A stretch of DNA of 64,000 nt, taken from contig FMTG01000002.1 in assembly GCA_900099715.1 (NCBI GenBank), forward strand, positions 342,260-406,259, read 5' to 3'. The stretch comes from Ruminococcaceae bacterium YRB3002. GTDB lineage: Bacteria > Bacillota > Clostridia > Saccharofermentanales > Saccharofermentanaceae. The position numbers and the translations under genes were made by a program. The notes beneath the pieces were generated by a model. The model saw nothing but the letters and a program-made list of their open reading frames with translations, did no database searches and was not told the origin of the DNA. The first letter of the stretch is position 1; every line of letters begins with the position of its first letter. Shown piece by piece: positions 41,984 through 52,123 of this stretch.

Positions 41984-44432
41984 ACTGTTTACGCTTTCTG
42001 CCCTTGGATACGGGAGGAACTATGGAAATGTCGCTGTTGATCAGATCAAAGACAAACTCGCCATCCCTGTAATCAATGCTCAGTTTTGATGTCTTATCAA
42101 GGCTGCCGTCAAGGAACATATCCGCCAGCTTATCCTCGATATTGGTCCTTATCGCACGTCTTAACGGACGGGCGCCGTATTTCTTGTCATAACCGATCTC
42201 TGCCAGCCTGTCACCGCAAGCCTGCGTCATAGATGCTTCAATACCCTTGTCCTTGAGGGCGGCATATACCTCTTTCATCATGATATCGGCGATCTTGCGG
42301 ATCTCATCAGTCGAGAGTTCCGTAAAGATGATCGTATCATCAACACGGTTAAGAAACTCAGGTCTGAATGTCTCCTTCAAAGCAGTATCAACATGCGCTT
42401 CAAGAGCTTCCTGTGTTCCGGACGTAAATCCGATCGTAGGTGCCTTTGAAGAACTCCCTGCGTTGGAAGTCATGACAATAATAGTATTCTCAAAGTTGAC
42501 ATGGATGCCGTGACTGTCCGTCAGACGGCCCTCGTCAAGAAGCTGGAGAAGAATATTAAACACATCATGATGTGCCTTCTCGATCTCATCAAACAGGATT
42601 ACACAGTAAGGCTTTCTTCTCACCTGTTCAGTAAGCTGACCGGAATCCTCATGTCCGACATATCCCGGAGGAGAACCAATGAGCTTGCTGACGGAATGAG
42701 GTTCCATATATTCAGACATATCGATTCTGATAAGAGCATCCTCTGTATCAAAGAGAACCTCAGCAAGAGCCTTAACAAGTTCTGTCTTACCGACACCTGT
42801 AGGACCTACAAATATGAATGATGAAGGCTTATGCTTCTTCGTGAAGCCCGATCTTGTCCTGCGGACCGCTTTCGCGACGGCAGATACAGCCTTCTCCTGA
42901 CCAACAACACGCTCGTGAAGCCTCTCTTCGAGATGAAGAAGCTTCTCGGATTCACTTTCCGAGATGGATTTTACGGGTATTCCTGTCCACATCTCAACAA
43001 CTCTTGCAATGTCCTCGATCTGGATGGGATCCGGTGCGATCTCGCTGTTAAGGGCATCATATTCCTTCTGGAACTTATCAAGCTTCGCCTTGATCTCAGC
43101 GACCTTCTCATACATTGTATCACGCTCTATATCAGGAACGTCATTTACCTTCTCGACCAGTTCCTTGTATGCCTCAGTTGTCTCATCAAGAACCTTCTTC
43201 GTATTGGCGAGTTTAACGAGCTTCACATTGTTGAGATTGGCTCTGGAGCCTGCTTCGTCGATAAGGTCGATCGCCTTGTCGGGAAGGAATCTGTCAGTGA
43301 TATATCTCTTGGAGGCGGTAACTGCGAATCTGAGGACTTCATCAGAATATGTAACATTATGATGTTTCTCATAGTAGTCCTTGATTCCCTTCAATATTTC
43401 GAAAGCTTCTTCCGGAGAAGGCTCGTCAAGCATTACCTTCTGGAATCTCCTCTCAAGAGCGGAATCTTTCTCAATCTTCTTATATTCACCTGTAGTTGTG
43501 GAACCGAGGATCCTCAGTTCACCCCTGGCAAGAGCAGGCTTGAGGATGTTGCCCGCATTGGTAGAGCCTTCCGCATCACCTGCTCCGACAATTGTATGAA
43601 GTTCATCGATAACAAGAATGATATTCTCTGCCTTGATCGCTTCATTGATGACACCTTTGATCCTGGCCTCAAACTGGCCTCTGAACTGTGTTCCGGCAAC
43701 CATTGCAGGCAGATCGAGCTGCCATACCTGCATATTGAGGAGTTTCTCCGGGACAGAACCTTCAACTATCTTATTTGCAAGGCCCTGTGCAACCGCAGTC
43801 TTACCGACACCCGGAGCACCGATCAGAACAGGATTATTCTTAGTCCTTCTGTTAAGGATCTGAATGCACCTGTCGATCTCAACATCCCTGCCGATGATCC
43901 TGTCGATCTTGCCCTGTGCAGCACGTTCTGTAAGATTTGTACCGAATTCATTGAGGTACTTCATCCTTGAGCTGTGCTTCTTATCTTTCCTGGAAGTGCC
44001 TTTAGAATCGGATTCTTCATCTGGATTCTTGGGACCGCCCATACCGAACATCTTATTAAAGATGTTGCCGATCGGATTATTACCGCCCTCGCTTCCCTCG
44101 GGATCATCCATCTGCTCATCTGCAACACCTACATTTGTGCTGTCTTCGTCAAAATCATAAGGCGCATCCAGGTTGTTGCCGTTAAGAAGACCCGACAAAA
44201 GACTTCCGGCATCTGCAAAATCCGCTCCGCCCATGGTCTCCTCGATCCTGTCTGACAGTTCGTCAATATTGTTCTCGTCTATTCCGGCATCCCTGAACAT
44301 GTCAGTAATACCGCTGATACGCGCCTTATAAGCACACTTGACACAGAATCCCTCATCGATCCTCTTGCCGTTCTCATATCTCGTAGTAAAGACAATTGCA
44401 TGTCTTTGCTTGCACATACTGCATAAAGCCAT
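41982..44432 (-). CDS. Clp/Hsp100 AAA+ unfoldase with N-terminal zinc finger (ClpC/ClpE type)
   Basis: ATP-dependent unfoldase, normally feeding ClpP. It has 816 residues. The N-terminus has C4-x2-C7 and C30-x2-C33, the zinc finger known from ClpE rather than the double Clp-N repeat of ClpC. The first Walker A is GAPGVGKT (205-212) with the B box VIDE near 275. A coiled middle domain lies at about 415-465, and the second Walker A is GPTGVGKT (543-550). It follows uvrA by 4 nt. Confidence 0.93.
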   Translation of the reverse strand: MALCSMCKQRHAIVFTTRYENGKRIDEGFCVKCAYKARISGITDMFRDAGIDENNIDELSDRIEETMGGADFADAGSLLSGLLNGNNLDAPYDFDEDSTNVGVADEQMDDPEGSEGGNNPIGNIFNKMFGMGGPKNPDEESDSKGTSRKDKKHSSRMKYLNEFGTNLTERAAQGKIDRIIGRDVEIDRCIQILNRRTKNNPVLIGAPGVGKTAVAQGLANKIVEGSVPEKLLNMQVWQLDLPAMVAGTQFRGQFEARIKGVINEAIKAENIILVIDELHTIVGAGDAEGSTNAGNILKPALARGELRILGSTTTGEYKKIEKDSALERRFQKVMLDEPSPEEAFEILKGIKDYYEKHHNVTYSDEVLRFAVTASKRYITDRFLPDKAIDLIDEAGSRANLNNVKLVKLANTKKVLDETTEAYKELVEKVNDVPDIERDTMYEKVAEIKAKLDKFQKEYDALNSEIAPDPIQIEDIARVVEMWTGIPVKSISESESEKLLHLEERLHERVVGQEKAVSAVAKAVRRTRSGFTKKHKPSSFIFVGPTGVGKTELVKALAEVLFDTEDALIRIDMSEYMEPHSVSKLIGSPPGYVGHEDSGQLTEQVRRKPYCVILFDEIEKAHHDVFNILLQLLDEGRLTDSHGIHVNFENTIIVMTSNAGSSSKAPTIGFTSGTQEALEAHVDTALKETFRPEFLNRVDDTIIFTELSTDEIRKIADIMMKEVYAALKDKGIEASMTQACGDRLAEIGYDKKYGARPLRRAIRTNIEDKLADMFLDGSLDKTSKLSIDYRDGEFVFDLINSDISIVPPVSKGRKRKQ

Positions 44433-44436
44433 ATTA

Positions 44437-47418
44437 TTACTCGTCCTCTTTTATCTTTCTTCTCACTTTAGGCCCTGTAACGATATCCAAAGCCTCTTCT
44501 TCAAGTCTCGATATATCAAAGAATTCAGATATATCTGCATACTGTCCCTTTTTCTTGGCATTCGCAAGGACGGGCTTCAGGAACTGACCTGTAAAGGAAC
44601 CCTTGACCTTGCAAATCTCTTCCGGTGTGCCGCAGGCGATAACTTCACCGCCGCGTTCGCCGCTGTCAGGTCCGAGATCGATAAGGTGATCTGCGACCTT
44701 GATAACATCGAGATTATGCTCGATGACCACTACGGTATTCTTATTTTGAGTTAGCCTCTCCAAAATGTCAACAAGCTTATGTACATCCGCAATATGAAGT
44801 CCAGTAGTAGGTTCATCTAATATATATAACGTTTTGCCGGTGGATTTTCTCGACAATTCTGAGGCAAGTTTGATCCTCTGTGCCTCGCCTCCGGAAAGCG
44901 TCGTAGAAGGCTGTCCGAGTTTGATATATCCGAGGCCGACATCCTGAAGAGTCCTTACCATCTTGAATATCTTAGGCTGATTCTTAAAGAATTCGCATGC
45001 CTCGTCAACGGTCATCTCAAGGATATCGGCAATATTCTTTCCGTCATATGTAACAGAAAGCGTCTCGCGGTTATATCTTTTACCCTTACAGACATCACAT
45101 CTGACATAGATATCGGGAAGGAAGTGCATCTCGATCTTGTTGACACCGTCACCGCCGCAGGCTTCGCATCGTCCGCCCTTGACATTAAAGGAGAATCTTC
45201 CAGCCTGATAGCCTCTCATTTTCGCGTCGGGAGTAGCCGCATAGAGCTTTCTTATATCATCGAAAACACCTATATACGTCGCAGGATTGCTTCTGGGCGT
45301 CCTGCCTATAGGCGCCTGATCGATGACAATGATCTTATCGAGTCTGGCAAAACCTGTTATGGAATCACATTTTACCCTCTGCTTGCGAGCACCGTTCAGT
45401 TTATGGGCCAGGAACGGCACAAGAGTCGAATTGATAAGTGAAGACTTGCCGGAACCTGACACACCGGTAATGCAGGTAAAAAGCCCGATAGGAATATCAA
45501 CATCGATATTCTTAAGGTTATTGACACAGGCTCCGCGTATACTGATGTATTCATCGCCCGGTTTTCTCCTGTTCTTCGGGACGGGAATATACTTCAGCCC
45601 GTTCAGATACTGGCCTGTAATGGACTCCTTACACCTGATTATGTCATCAACAGTCCCCTGAGCAACTATCTGTCCGCCGTTAACACCTGCCAGAGGTCCG
45701 ATATCAATAAGATGATCAGCTGACCTCATCGTCTCCTCATCATGTTCCACAACTATGACGGAATTGCCCATATCACGCAGCATCGTAAGAGTCTTGATCA
45801 ACTTGGCATTATCCCGCTGATGAAGACCGATGGACGGTTCATCAAGAATATAAAGCACACCCTGAAGTCCCGATCCGATCTGTGTTGCGAGCCTGATCCT
45901 CTGGGCCTCGCCTCCTGACAGAGTAGATGCGGCACGGGACAGCGTCATATATTCAAGACCCACATTGTACAGAAACCTGAGCCTCGCTCTTATCTCTGTA
46001 AGAATGGGAGCGGATATCTCTTCATCTCTCGGATCAAGCTTGAGGCTGTCGAAGAAATCTATCATCTTGACGACAGACATATTTGATAGTTCGCTGATAT
46101 TTATCCCGCCGACCTTTACGGCAAGACTTTCCCTGTTAAGACGTGCACCTCCGCATTCAGGACATACGTCTATGCTCATATATCTCTCATAGGAGGCTCT
46201 CATCTCGTCGCTAGAAGATTCTCTGTAACGTCTGAGAACGCTGGGGACAACTCCCTCCCAGGAATTATAGTAATCCTTGTCCCGGGCATAGATACTGTTT
46301 GTGGTATCGATCTTAAGCTTCTCCCCGTTATTACCGTACATAATTATATCCTGCGCCTTCTTCGGGAGATCTTTATATGGCACATCGAGAGAGAACCCAT
46401 AATGCTCAGACAGGGCAACTATAAATGCTCTTCCCCAGCTCTTAGGATCATCAAAGTTCCATCCTGCAGTCCTGACAGCTCCCTCATTGATAGATTTATT
46501 GGGATCCTGAACACACAGATCCGGATCGACGTTTATAAGCGTTCCGATACCTGAACACTTCTGACAGGCGCCGTATGCATTATTGAAAGAGAAACTCCTT
46601 GTGTTGATCTCATGAAATGACCTTCCGCAGCTGGGACAGGTTGTCTTCTGTGAATACAGCTTTGTAAATGATTCCCTGCTTCCGTCTTCAGATTCGACCT
46701 GATATTCCACATCAAGAAGTCCGTCACCCACTGCAAGGGCGGTCTCGCAGGAATCATAGAGCCTGGTCAGATTTGAAGGTCTTATAACGAGCCTGTCGAT
46801 GACAACATCGATCTCATGTTTTCTGTTCTTATCAAGTGTGATCTCTTCATCGAGACTGTAGGTGATGCCGTCGATCTTTACTCTGGCAAATCCCTTTCTT
46901 CTCCACTCATCAAGAAGTTTTGTGAACTCTCCCTTCTTTCCTCTGACGGCGGGAGCCGAGATGATTATCCTTGTTCCCTCCTCATAAGAAGTGATAGAGC
47001 TTATTATCTGATCTATGCTCTGCGGCGCGATCGGACTTCCGCAGTCACAGCAGTACTGCTTACCTACCCTGGCATACAAAAGCCTGAAATAGTCATGAAT
47101 CTCGGTTACAGTTCCGACAGTGGATCTCGGGTTGGCAACTGTTGACTTCTGGTCGATAGATATTGCAGGAGACAGTCCCTCGATACTGTCGATATCAGGC
47201 TTCTCCAGCTGCCCGAGGAACATTCTGGCGTATGAGGACAGGGATTCAACATATCTTCTCTGTCCCTCAGCATATATCGTATCGAAAGCAAGGGAACTCT
47301 TGCCTGATCCTGAAAGACCGGTCATTACTACAAGTTCATTCCTCGGGATATCTATATTGATATTCTTGAGATTATGCTCCCTTGCACCTCTGATCCTGAT
47401 ATATCTGTTATCTTCCAT
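44437..47418 (-). CDS. uvrA: UvrABC system protein A
   Basis: Damage-recognition ATPase of nucleotide excision repair. It has 993 residues: first Walker A TGLSGSGKSSLAFDT, a CPSCG zinc finger, CPECGGARL, signature LSGGEAQRIRL, second Walker A TGVSGSGKSSL, and zinc finger GRCEACGGDG with CDVC. About 45 extra residues follow the usual end, rich in Glu/Arg/Lys. AGGTGG precedes the ATG, and no promoter separates it from the tRNA-Glu terminator, so expression may rely on readthrough. Confidence 0.98.
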   Translation of the reverse strand: MEDNRYIRIRGAREHNLKNINIDIPRNELVVMTGLSGSGKSSLAFDTIYAEGQRRYVESLSSYARMFLGQLEKPDIDSIEGLSPAISIDQKSTVANPRSTVGTVTEIHDYFRLLYARVGKQYCCDCGSPIAPQSIDQIISSITSYEEGTRIIISAPAVRGKKGEFTKLLDEWRRKGFARVKIDGITYSLDEEITLDKNRKHEIDVVIDRLVIRPSNLTRLYDSCETALAVGDGLLDVEYQVESEDGSRESFTKLYSQKTTCPSCGRSFHEINTRSFSFNNAYGACQKCSGIGTLINVDPDLCVQDPNKSINEGAVRTAGWNFDDPKSWGRAFIVALSEHYGFSLDVPYKDLPKKAQDIIMYGNNGEKLKIDTTNSIYARDKDYYNSWEGVVPSVLRRYRESSSDEMRASYERYMSIDVCPECGGARLNRESLAVKVGGINISELSNMSVVKMIDFFDSLKLDPRDEEISAPILTEIRARLRFLYNVGLEYMTLSRAASTLSGGEAQRIRLATQIGSGLQGVLYILDEPSIGLHQRDNAKLIKTLTMLRDMGNSVIVVEHDEETMRSADHLIDIGPLAGVNGGQIVAQGTVDDIIRCKESITGQYLNGLKYIPVPKNRRKPGDEYISIRGACVNNLKNIDVDIPIGLFTCITGVSGSGKSSLINSTLVPFLAHKLNGARKQRVKCDSITGFARLDKIIVIDQAPIGRTPRSNPATYIGVFDDIRKLYAATPDAKMRGYQAGRFSFNVKGGRCEACGGDGVNKIEMHFLPDIYVRCDVCKGKRYNRETLSVTYDGKNIADILEMTVDEACEFFKNQPKIFKMVRTLQDVGLGYIKLGQPSTTLSGGEAQRIKLASELSRKSTGKTLYILDEPTTGLHIADVHKLVDILERLTQNKNTVVVIEHNLDVIKVADHLIDLGPDSGERGGEVIACGTPEEICKVKGSFTGQFLKPVLANAKKKGQYADISEFFDISRLEEEALDIVTGPKVRRKIKEDE

Positions 47419-47432
47419 AATCCACCTAAAAT

Positions 47433-47463
47433 AAAAAATCTCCCGCTATCAATAGCAGGAGAT
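47433..47463 (-). terminator. Terminator after tRNA-Glu
   Basis: An 11-bp stem, ATCTCCTGCTA/TAGCGGGAGAT with one G-U, loop TTGA, then TTTTTT on the minus strand. It lies 15 nt upstream of the uvrA start, which makes the uvrA promoter position puzzling. Confidence 0.87.
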
Positions 47464-47467
47464 CTGT

Positions 47468-47542
47468 TGGTGACCCCAAGGGGACTCGAACCCCTGATTG
47501 CGCCGTGAGAGGGCGCCGTCTTAACCGCTTGACCATGGGGCC
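47468..47542 (-). tRNA. tRNA-Glu (CTC)
   Basis: A 75-nt cloverleaf with encoded CCA. The acceptor is GGCCCCA/TGGGGTC. The anticodon stem-loop GCGCCCTCTCACGGCGC reads CTC. The T arm is GGTTCGAGTCC. It has a single-gene transcription unit with its own promoter. Confidence 0.94.
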
Positions 47543-47551
47543 TTTTGGTTC

Positions 47552-47588
47552 GCCGTAGTATATTATCATAAGTACTACGGCTAATCAA
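47552..47588 (-). promoter_or_regulatory. tRNA-Glu promoter inside an inverted repeat
   Basis: TTGATT (47583-47588), 17 nt, TAATAT (47560-47565). A perfect 9-bp inverted repeat, gccgtagta (47552-47560) and tactacggc (47573-47581), surrounds the -10 region. Confidence 0.7.
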
Positions 47589-47608
47589 GTGGTAATCTTG
47601 AACTGTTT

Positions 47609-47863
47609 TTATACCAGAGAACTGTCGTTGATCCTGAATGAAGTCATCTGACCGTTCTCGAAGGCAAACGTGATGTACAACGCAGCATTCTCAACATCAT
47701 AGTTACGCACATCATCATCGGCGAATGAAGGCTCACCCAATGCGTAAAACACAAGGATTGCAAGCATCAGTATGATATTTCTGGCTGTATGATTTCTTAT
47801 CAGTGCGTACAGAATGAATACGACTGAACTGAACGTCAAGTATAACACATCCCATTTGCTCAA
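47609..47863 (-). CDS. Small membrane protein, uncertain
   Basis: An 84-residue frame with two hydrophobic segments (about 8-22 and 29-43) and a polar C-terminal half. The start would be TTG at 47863, with GGGAAG very close to it, and a TATAAT only about 8 nt upstream, which is unusual. No homologue is recognised. It is reported because the gap would otherwise hold nothing, and codon content looks coding. Confidence 0.45.
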   Translation of the reverse strand: MSKWDVLYLTFSSVVFILYALIRNHTARNIILMLAILVFYALGEPSFADDDVRNYDVENAALYITFAFENGQMTSFRINDSSLV

Positions 47864-47908
47864 CTTCCCGTATTATAATGTTTTGCGGTGTATATAGCTG
47901 AGAGAATT

Positions 47909-47940
47909 AATAACAAAGAGTTGCCCGAATAGAGCAACTC
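47909..47940 (-). terminator. Terminator of ferredoxin-rubredoxin unit
   Basis: A 7-bp perfect stem, GAGTTGC/GCAACTC (47918-47940), with a 9-nt loop is followed on the minus strand by TTTGTTATT. Confidence 0.8.
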
Positions 47941-47973
47941 TTCTTATGTGTTATGTTGATATAAGGCGGTTGA

Positions 47974-48129
47974 TCAGGCAGGCATGAATGCGTCCTTACC
48001 AAGTCCGCACACCGGACATACCCAATCCTCAGGAATATCCTCGAAAGCAGTACCGGGAGCTATTCCGCCATCTGGATCACCAACCTCGGGATCATAGACA
48101 TAACCACAGGGGCACTCGTACTTATCCAT
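47974..48129 (-). CDS. Rubredoxin
   Basis: A 51-residue electron carrier with the Fe(Cys)4 site: the N-terminal Cys pair ([10 protein letters not shown]) and CPVCGLGK at 38-45. The first pair is C-x-C-G rather than the usual C-x2-C-G. GGAGG precedes ATG 48129. It follows the ferredoxin gene by 3 nt in one unit, suggesting a shared redox partner, for instance oxidative-stress or H2-metabolism reductases. Confidence 0.92.
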   Translation of the reverse strand: MDKYECPCGYVYDPEVGDPDGGIAPGTAFEDIPEDWVCPVCGLGKDAFMPA

Positions 48130-48132
48130 ATA

Positions 48133-48318
48133 TCATACCTCCTCAATTGCGCCAACAGGGCAGCCTTCCTTAGCTTCTGCTGCATTTGCTTCCTCTTCTG
48201 CAGGTACATCACCTTCGATAGCAACTGCAACACCTTCATCAGACATCGAGAAAACAGCATCACAGGTGCCGGTACACATACCACAGCCGATACATGCTTC
48301 GCTAACAACGTATTTCAT
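48133..48318 (-). CDS. Monocluster 4Fe-4S ferredoxin
   Basis: A 61-residue ferredoxin with one [4Fe-4S] motif, CIGCGMC with C19, and a closing CPVGAI (Cys53). It lacks the second cluster motif of clostridial 2x[4Fe-4S] ferredoxins, so it belongs to the single-cluster group. It is encoded directly upstream of rubredoxin. Confidence 0.93.
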   Translation of the reverse strand: MKYVVSEACIGCGMCTGTCDAVFSMSDEGVAVAIEGDVPAEEEANAAEAKEGCPVGAIEEV

Positions 48319-48381
48319 TCAGAATACCTCTCTTTACATGTATTTGCGATACAGGACCGCACTTATGATTATACAATAAAA

Positions 48382-49746
48382 TCAGATATGTTGTGTACGA
48401 TCGCTGATATCTATGTATTCTCTTCTCTTGTTAACGCATTTAAATGCAGGTCTCATGATCCTGCCGCCCGATACGATCTCCTCGATACGGTGAGCGCTCC
48501 AGCCTGACACTCTGGCACAGGCAAACAGCGGCGTAAAGAGCACCGGCGGTATGCCGAGCATTGAATAGATGAATCCTGCATAGAAATCCACGTTAGCACA
48601 CATGATCTTGTCATTATTCTTGACGCGGTGGAACACATCAGGCGCAAGCCTCTCGACAGAGTCATAAAGATCAAACTGGTCGGTCATTCCTTTCTCTTCA
48701 GCAAGAGCACGTGCATATTTCTTAAGAAGCCTTGTTCTTGGATCAGACAAAGTATATACAGCGTGTCCGATGCCGTAGATAAGACCTGAATGATCGAACG
48801 CTTCACGCTTCAACACCATAGTAAGGTAATCCTCGATCTGTGCATCATCCTTGAAATCGGTGATGTTCTTCATCATATCGGACATCATGGCATACGCACT
48901 GTTGCTGGCGCCACCATGTTTGGGACCTTTGAGAGATCCTACGGCAGCCGCTATGACAGAGTAAGTATCAGACCCGGAAGAAGCAACACAATGTGTTACA
49001 AAGGAGGAGTTATTACCGCCGCCATGTTCAGCGTGGAGACAGAGCATAAGATCGAGCACACGTGCCTCCATCTCAGTAAACTTTCCGTCAGGTCTTATAA
49101 GATGCAGTATGTTCTGAGCCGTATTATATTCCGGTACCGGATCATGAAGGAAAAGGCTCTGATGCTCCACATAATGCCTTCTCGCCATATAACCGTATGC
49201 AATGAGCACAGGGAATCTGGCAATGAGTTCGATGCATTGTCTTACTGCATTGGAAAGCTCGATCGAATCAGGATTGCTGTCATATGAATACAATGCGAGA
49301 ACGGATCTGGCAAGCTTATTCATAACATCAGGACTTGGCGCCTTAAGGATCATGTCCTCAGTAAAGCCCGCCGGAAGAGGTCTGGATTCAGCAAGAAGCT
49401 TCTTAAAATCACTTAATTCGTCCTCTGTCGGAAGCTCACCTGTCATAAGAAGAAATGATACCTCCTCATAACCGTATCTGCCGTTCTTCCAGTTATTATC
49501 AACGATATCGGAGACTTCGTATCCCTGATAATACAGCTTGCCCTGGATCGGTATCCTCTCGGAATCATCCACGATATAGCTCATAACCTCACCGACCTCG
49601 GTAAGGCCGACTAAAACGCCGGTGCCATCATTGTTACGAAGTCCGCGCTTAACGTTATACTTCGTGTAGAGCTCAGGATTAATGTGGCTCTTAACCGCAG
49701 CATTAACGGTAAGTTTGGATATCATTCTGTCTTTCAGATCGCTCAT
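48382..49746 (-). CDS. gltA: Citrate synthase (paralogue 2)
   Basis: A 454-residue enzyme with the same length and motifs as the copy at 6296: HAEHGGGNNSSF with catalytic His, GPKHGGAS and YGIGHAVYTLSDPRT. It lies 16 nt after the aconitase-family gene in one operon, so this is probably the copy that runs the citrate-to-isocitrate branch. No isocitrate dehydrogenase is present in the window. Confidence 0.94.
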   Translation of the reverse strand: MSDLKDRMISKLTVNAAVKSHINPELYTKYNVKRGLRNNDGTGVLVGLTEVGEVMSYIVDDSERIPIQGKLYYQGYEVSDIVDNNWKNGRYGYEEVSFLLMTGELPTEDELSDFKKLLAESRPLPAGFTEDMILKAPSPDVMNKLARSVLALYSYDSNPDSIELSNAVRQCIELIARFPVLIAYGYMARRHYVEHQSLFLHDPVPEYNTAQNILHLIRPDGKFTEMEARVLDLMLCLHAEHGGGNNSSFVTHCVASSGSDTYSVIAAAVGSLKGPKHGGASNSAYAMMSDMMKNITDFKDDAQIEDYLTMVLKREAFDHSGLIYGIGHAVYTLSDPRTRLLKKYARALAEEKGMTDQFDLYDSVERLAPDVFHRVKNNDKIMCANVDFYAGFIYSMLGIPPVLFTPLFACARVSGWSAHRIEEIVSGGRIMRPAFKCVNKRREYIDISDRTQHI

Positions 49747-49762
49747 AAGATCTATTCACCTC

Positions 49763-52051
49763 TCAAACACGGTTGTAATTGATAAGACAACCCTTCAATA
49801 TAATCTGACGCTCCTCATCAGTAAGGTCGCCAAGTCTCAGGTCAAATTCAGCAAGACCAGAAGCTGAAACTGTATATGCTTTGATTACCTCTGTCTTGTT
49901 CTCGACAGCTGCACGGATGCCGGGAATGAAGATGTAATCAAGCTTCTTAAATGGCAATTCTCCCTCGGCGATAAGGAAAGGAAGCATACCCCAGTTGATA
50001 AGGTTGCTTCTGTAACGCTTTGTAGCATATTCATTTGCTATATTTGCCCAACCGCCTAATACCTTCTGACAGGAAGCAGCCTGCTCACGGGCAGAACCGT
50101 CACCGGGCTTTACAGCAAAGATCGTTGAACCGAATCCGACATTGTCACGGCAGACATCCGGGAACTGCTTCTTGATGATCTGCATTACAGAATGGATCTC
50201 AGGGAAAAGATCGCAGAGCTTCTGTCCGTCCTCACGTGCCTTCTCAACCTTCTGGATATCCTTTGCAAGACCGACATACTCAGGATCCTTACGGCTCAAT
50301 GTGAACTCTGCAAGACCCAGAGGATTTGAACGGTAGGATGATGTCTCACCTGAAGGGATAAGCTCATCTGTAGTTGTAACAGGATCATGGATCTCGGAAA
50401 CACAACGGAGGACGAGATTGTCTGTAAGTGCAACCATAGCAGGCCAATCCTTGATATTAGGTCCGAAATGGATCTCCTGTGAAGGATCGGCAACACCGTG
50501 AGAATCAAATACACGGTTTGCATAGATCTTGGAATCGAAGAAATATGTATACTTACCGATCTCGCCGTCGAACTCAGTAGCTGCTGTAAGCTCGCCCTGA
50601 TTTGCAGCAGTTGCCGCGATGGATCTTGCATCCATAAGTGCAACGGATGAGATCTGACCGTTCTGGAGCTTTGAACCCTCACGGTTAGGGAAATTTCTTG
50701 TGGAATGGCGGATACTGAATGCGTTGTTTGCAGGCGTATCACCTGCACCGAAACAAGGTCCGCAGAACGCAGTCTTAATGACAGCACCTGTCTCCATGAT
50801 CGTTGCTGCACAACCGTTTCTGACAAGCTCCATATATACAGGCATTGAAGCAGGATAAACACTCAAAGTGAATTCATTGTTGCCGATGTACTTGCCCTTA
50901 AGGATATCAGCAGCTGCGCAGATATTCTCAAATCCGCCGCCGGCACAGCCTGCGATGATGCCCTGATCAACCATGAACTTGCCGTTTCTTACCTTGCTCT
51001 TAAGCGAGAAGTCTACGGCACCGCCCAAAGAAACAGCGGCACGCTTCTCAACATCATTGAGGATATCATCAAGGTTAGCCTTGAGTTCCTCAATCGTATA
51101 TGTGTTGGAAGGATGGAAAGGCATTGCGATCATCGGCTTGATAGTTGAGAGGTCGATCTCGATAAGGCCGTCATAGTAAGCGACCTCGCCGGGATTAAGT
51201 TCCTTGTAGTCTTCACTTCTGCCGTGGATATCATAGAAGTTCTTTACTTCGTCATCTGTCTGCCAGATTGAAGAAAGGCATGTTGTTTCAGTAGTCATAA
51301 CGTCAACGCCGATCCTGAAATCAGTGCTCAGATTCTTAACGCCGGGGCCAACAAACTCCATTACCTTGTTCTTTACATAGCCGTTTGAGAATACAGCGCC
51401 GATGATAGCAAGTGCAACGTCCTGAGGACCAACACCCTTTACAGGTGCGCCCTTAAGGTAAACAGCAACAACTCCGGGCATATTGATGTCATATGTCTGG
51501 TTAAGAAGCTGCTTAACAAGCTCCGGACCGCCTTCCCCCATAGCCATGGTACCAAGAGCACCATAACGTGTGTGTGAATCTGAACCGAGGATCATCCTGC
51601 CGCCTCCGGCGAGCATCTCTCGTGCAAACTGATGGATTACAGCCTGATGAGGAGGTACATATACACCGCCATACTTCTTGGCACATGTAAGTCCGAACAT
51701 ATGGTCATCTTCATTGATCGTTCCGCCTACAGCACAAAGGGAATTGTGGCAGTTTGTAAGAACATAGGGAACAGGGAACTTAGTAAGGCCTGAAGCTCTT
51801 GCTGTCTGGATGATACCAACGAATGTAATATCGTGGGATGTAAGCTTATCAAACTTGATCTTAAGCTTATCCATATTGCCTGATGTGTTATGATCACGCA
51901 AAATACCATAAGCGATAGTCTCTTTCCTGGCATCTTCTTTCGAGACAGACTTGCCGGTCTTTGCTGCAATAGCAGCCGCCGCATCATGGCTGTCGGGAAT
52001 AATCTCTGTGCCTTTGAAGAGATAAGCACCTGAATCAAGCAAATTAATCAT
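49763..52051 (-). CDS. Aconitase-family hydratase
   Basis: A 4Fe-4S dehydratase isomerising citrate to isocitrate. It has 762 residues. Motifs are [20 protein letters not shown], the iron-sulfur region [14 protein letters not shown] ([10 protein letters not shown]), and [13 protein letters not shown]. It belongs to the branch annotated as hydratase in Clostridia and YbhJ in E. coli, distinct from AcnA and AcnB. Adjacency to citrate synthase supports true aconitase function. AT-rich promoter-like boxes (TTGCTC/TATATT) lie before AGGAGG. Confidence 0.9.
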   Translation of the reverse strand: MINLLDSGAYLFKGTEIIPDSHDAAAAIAAKTGKSVSKEDARKETIAYGILRDHNTSGNMDKLKIKFDKLTSHDITFVGIIQTARASGLTKFPVPYVLTNCHNSLCAVGGTINEDDHMFGLTCAKKYGGVYVPPHQAVIHQFAREMLAGGGRMILGSDSHTRYGALGTMAMGEGGPELVKQLLNQTYDINMPGVVAVYLKGAPVKGVGPQDVALAIIGAVFSNGYVKNKVMEFVGPGVKNLSTDFRIGVDVMTTETTCLSSIWQTDDEVKNFYDIHGRSEDYKELNPGEVAYYDGLIEIDLSTIKPMIAMPFHPSNTYTIEELKANLDDILNDVEKRAAVSLGGAVDFSLKSKVRNGKFMVDQGIIAGCAGGGFENICAAADILKGKYIGNNEFTLSVYPASMPVYMELVRNGCAATIMETGAVIKTAFCGPCFGAGDTPANNAFSIRHSTRNFPNREGSKLQNGQISSVALMDARSIAATAANQGELTAATEFDGEIGKYTYFFDSKIYANRVFDSHGVADPSQEIHFGPNIKDWPAMVALTDNLVLRCVSEIHDPVTTTDELIPSGETSSYRSNPLGLAEFTLSRKDPEYVGLAKDIQKVEKAREDGQKLCDLFPEIHSVMQIIKKQFPDVCRDNVGFGSTIFAVKPGDGSAREQAASCQKVLGGWANIANEYATKRYRSNLINWGMLPFLIAEGELPFKKLDYIFIPGIRAAVENKTEVIKAYTVSASGLAEFDLRLGDLTDEERQIILKGCLINYNRV

Positions 52052-52123
52052 TATCGTCCTCCTGAAAAGGTTTTTCGTTTTTTACAGAATATATATATTA
52101 TAAGAAAAAGAGCAAACTTGCAA

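Noticed and set aside
42831..43970. Long plus-strand frame (379 codons) opposite the Clp ATPase gene
   Set aside because: It mirrors the codon pattern of the Clp gene on the other strand, has no ribosome site and no recognisable protein features.
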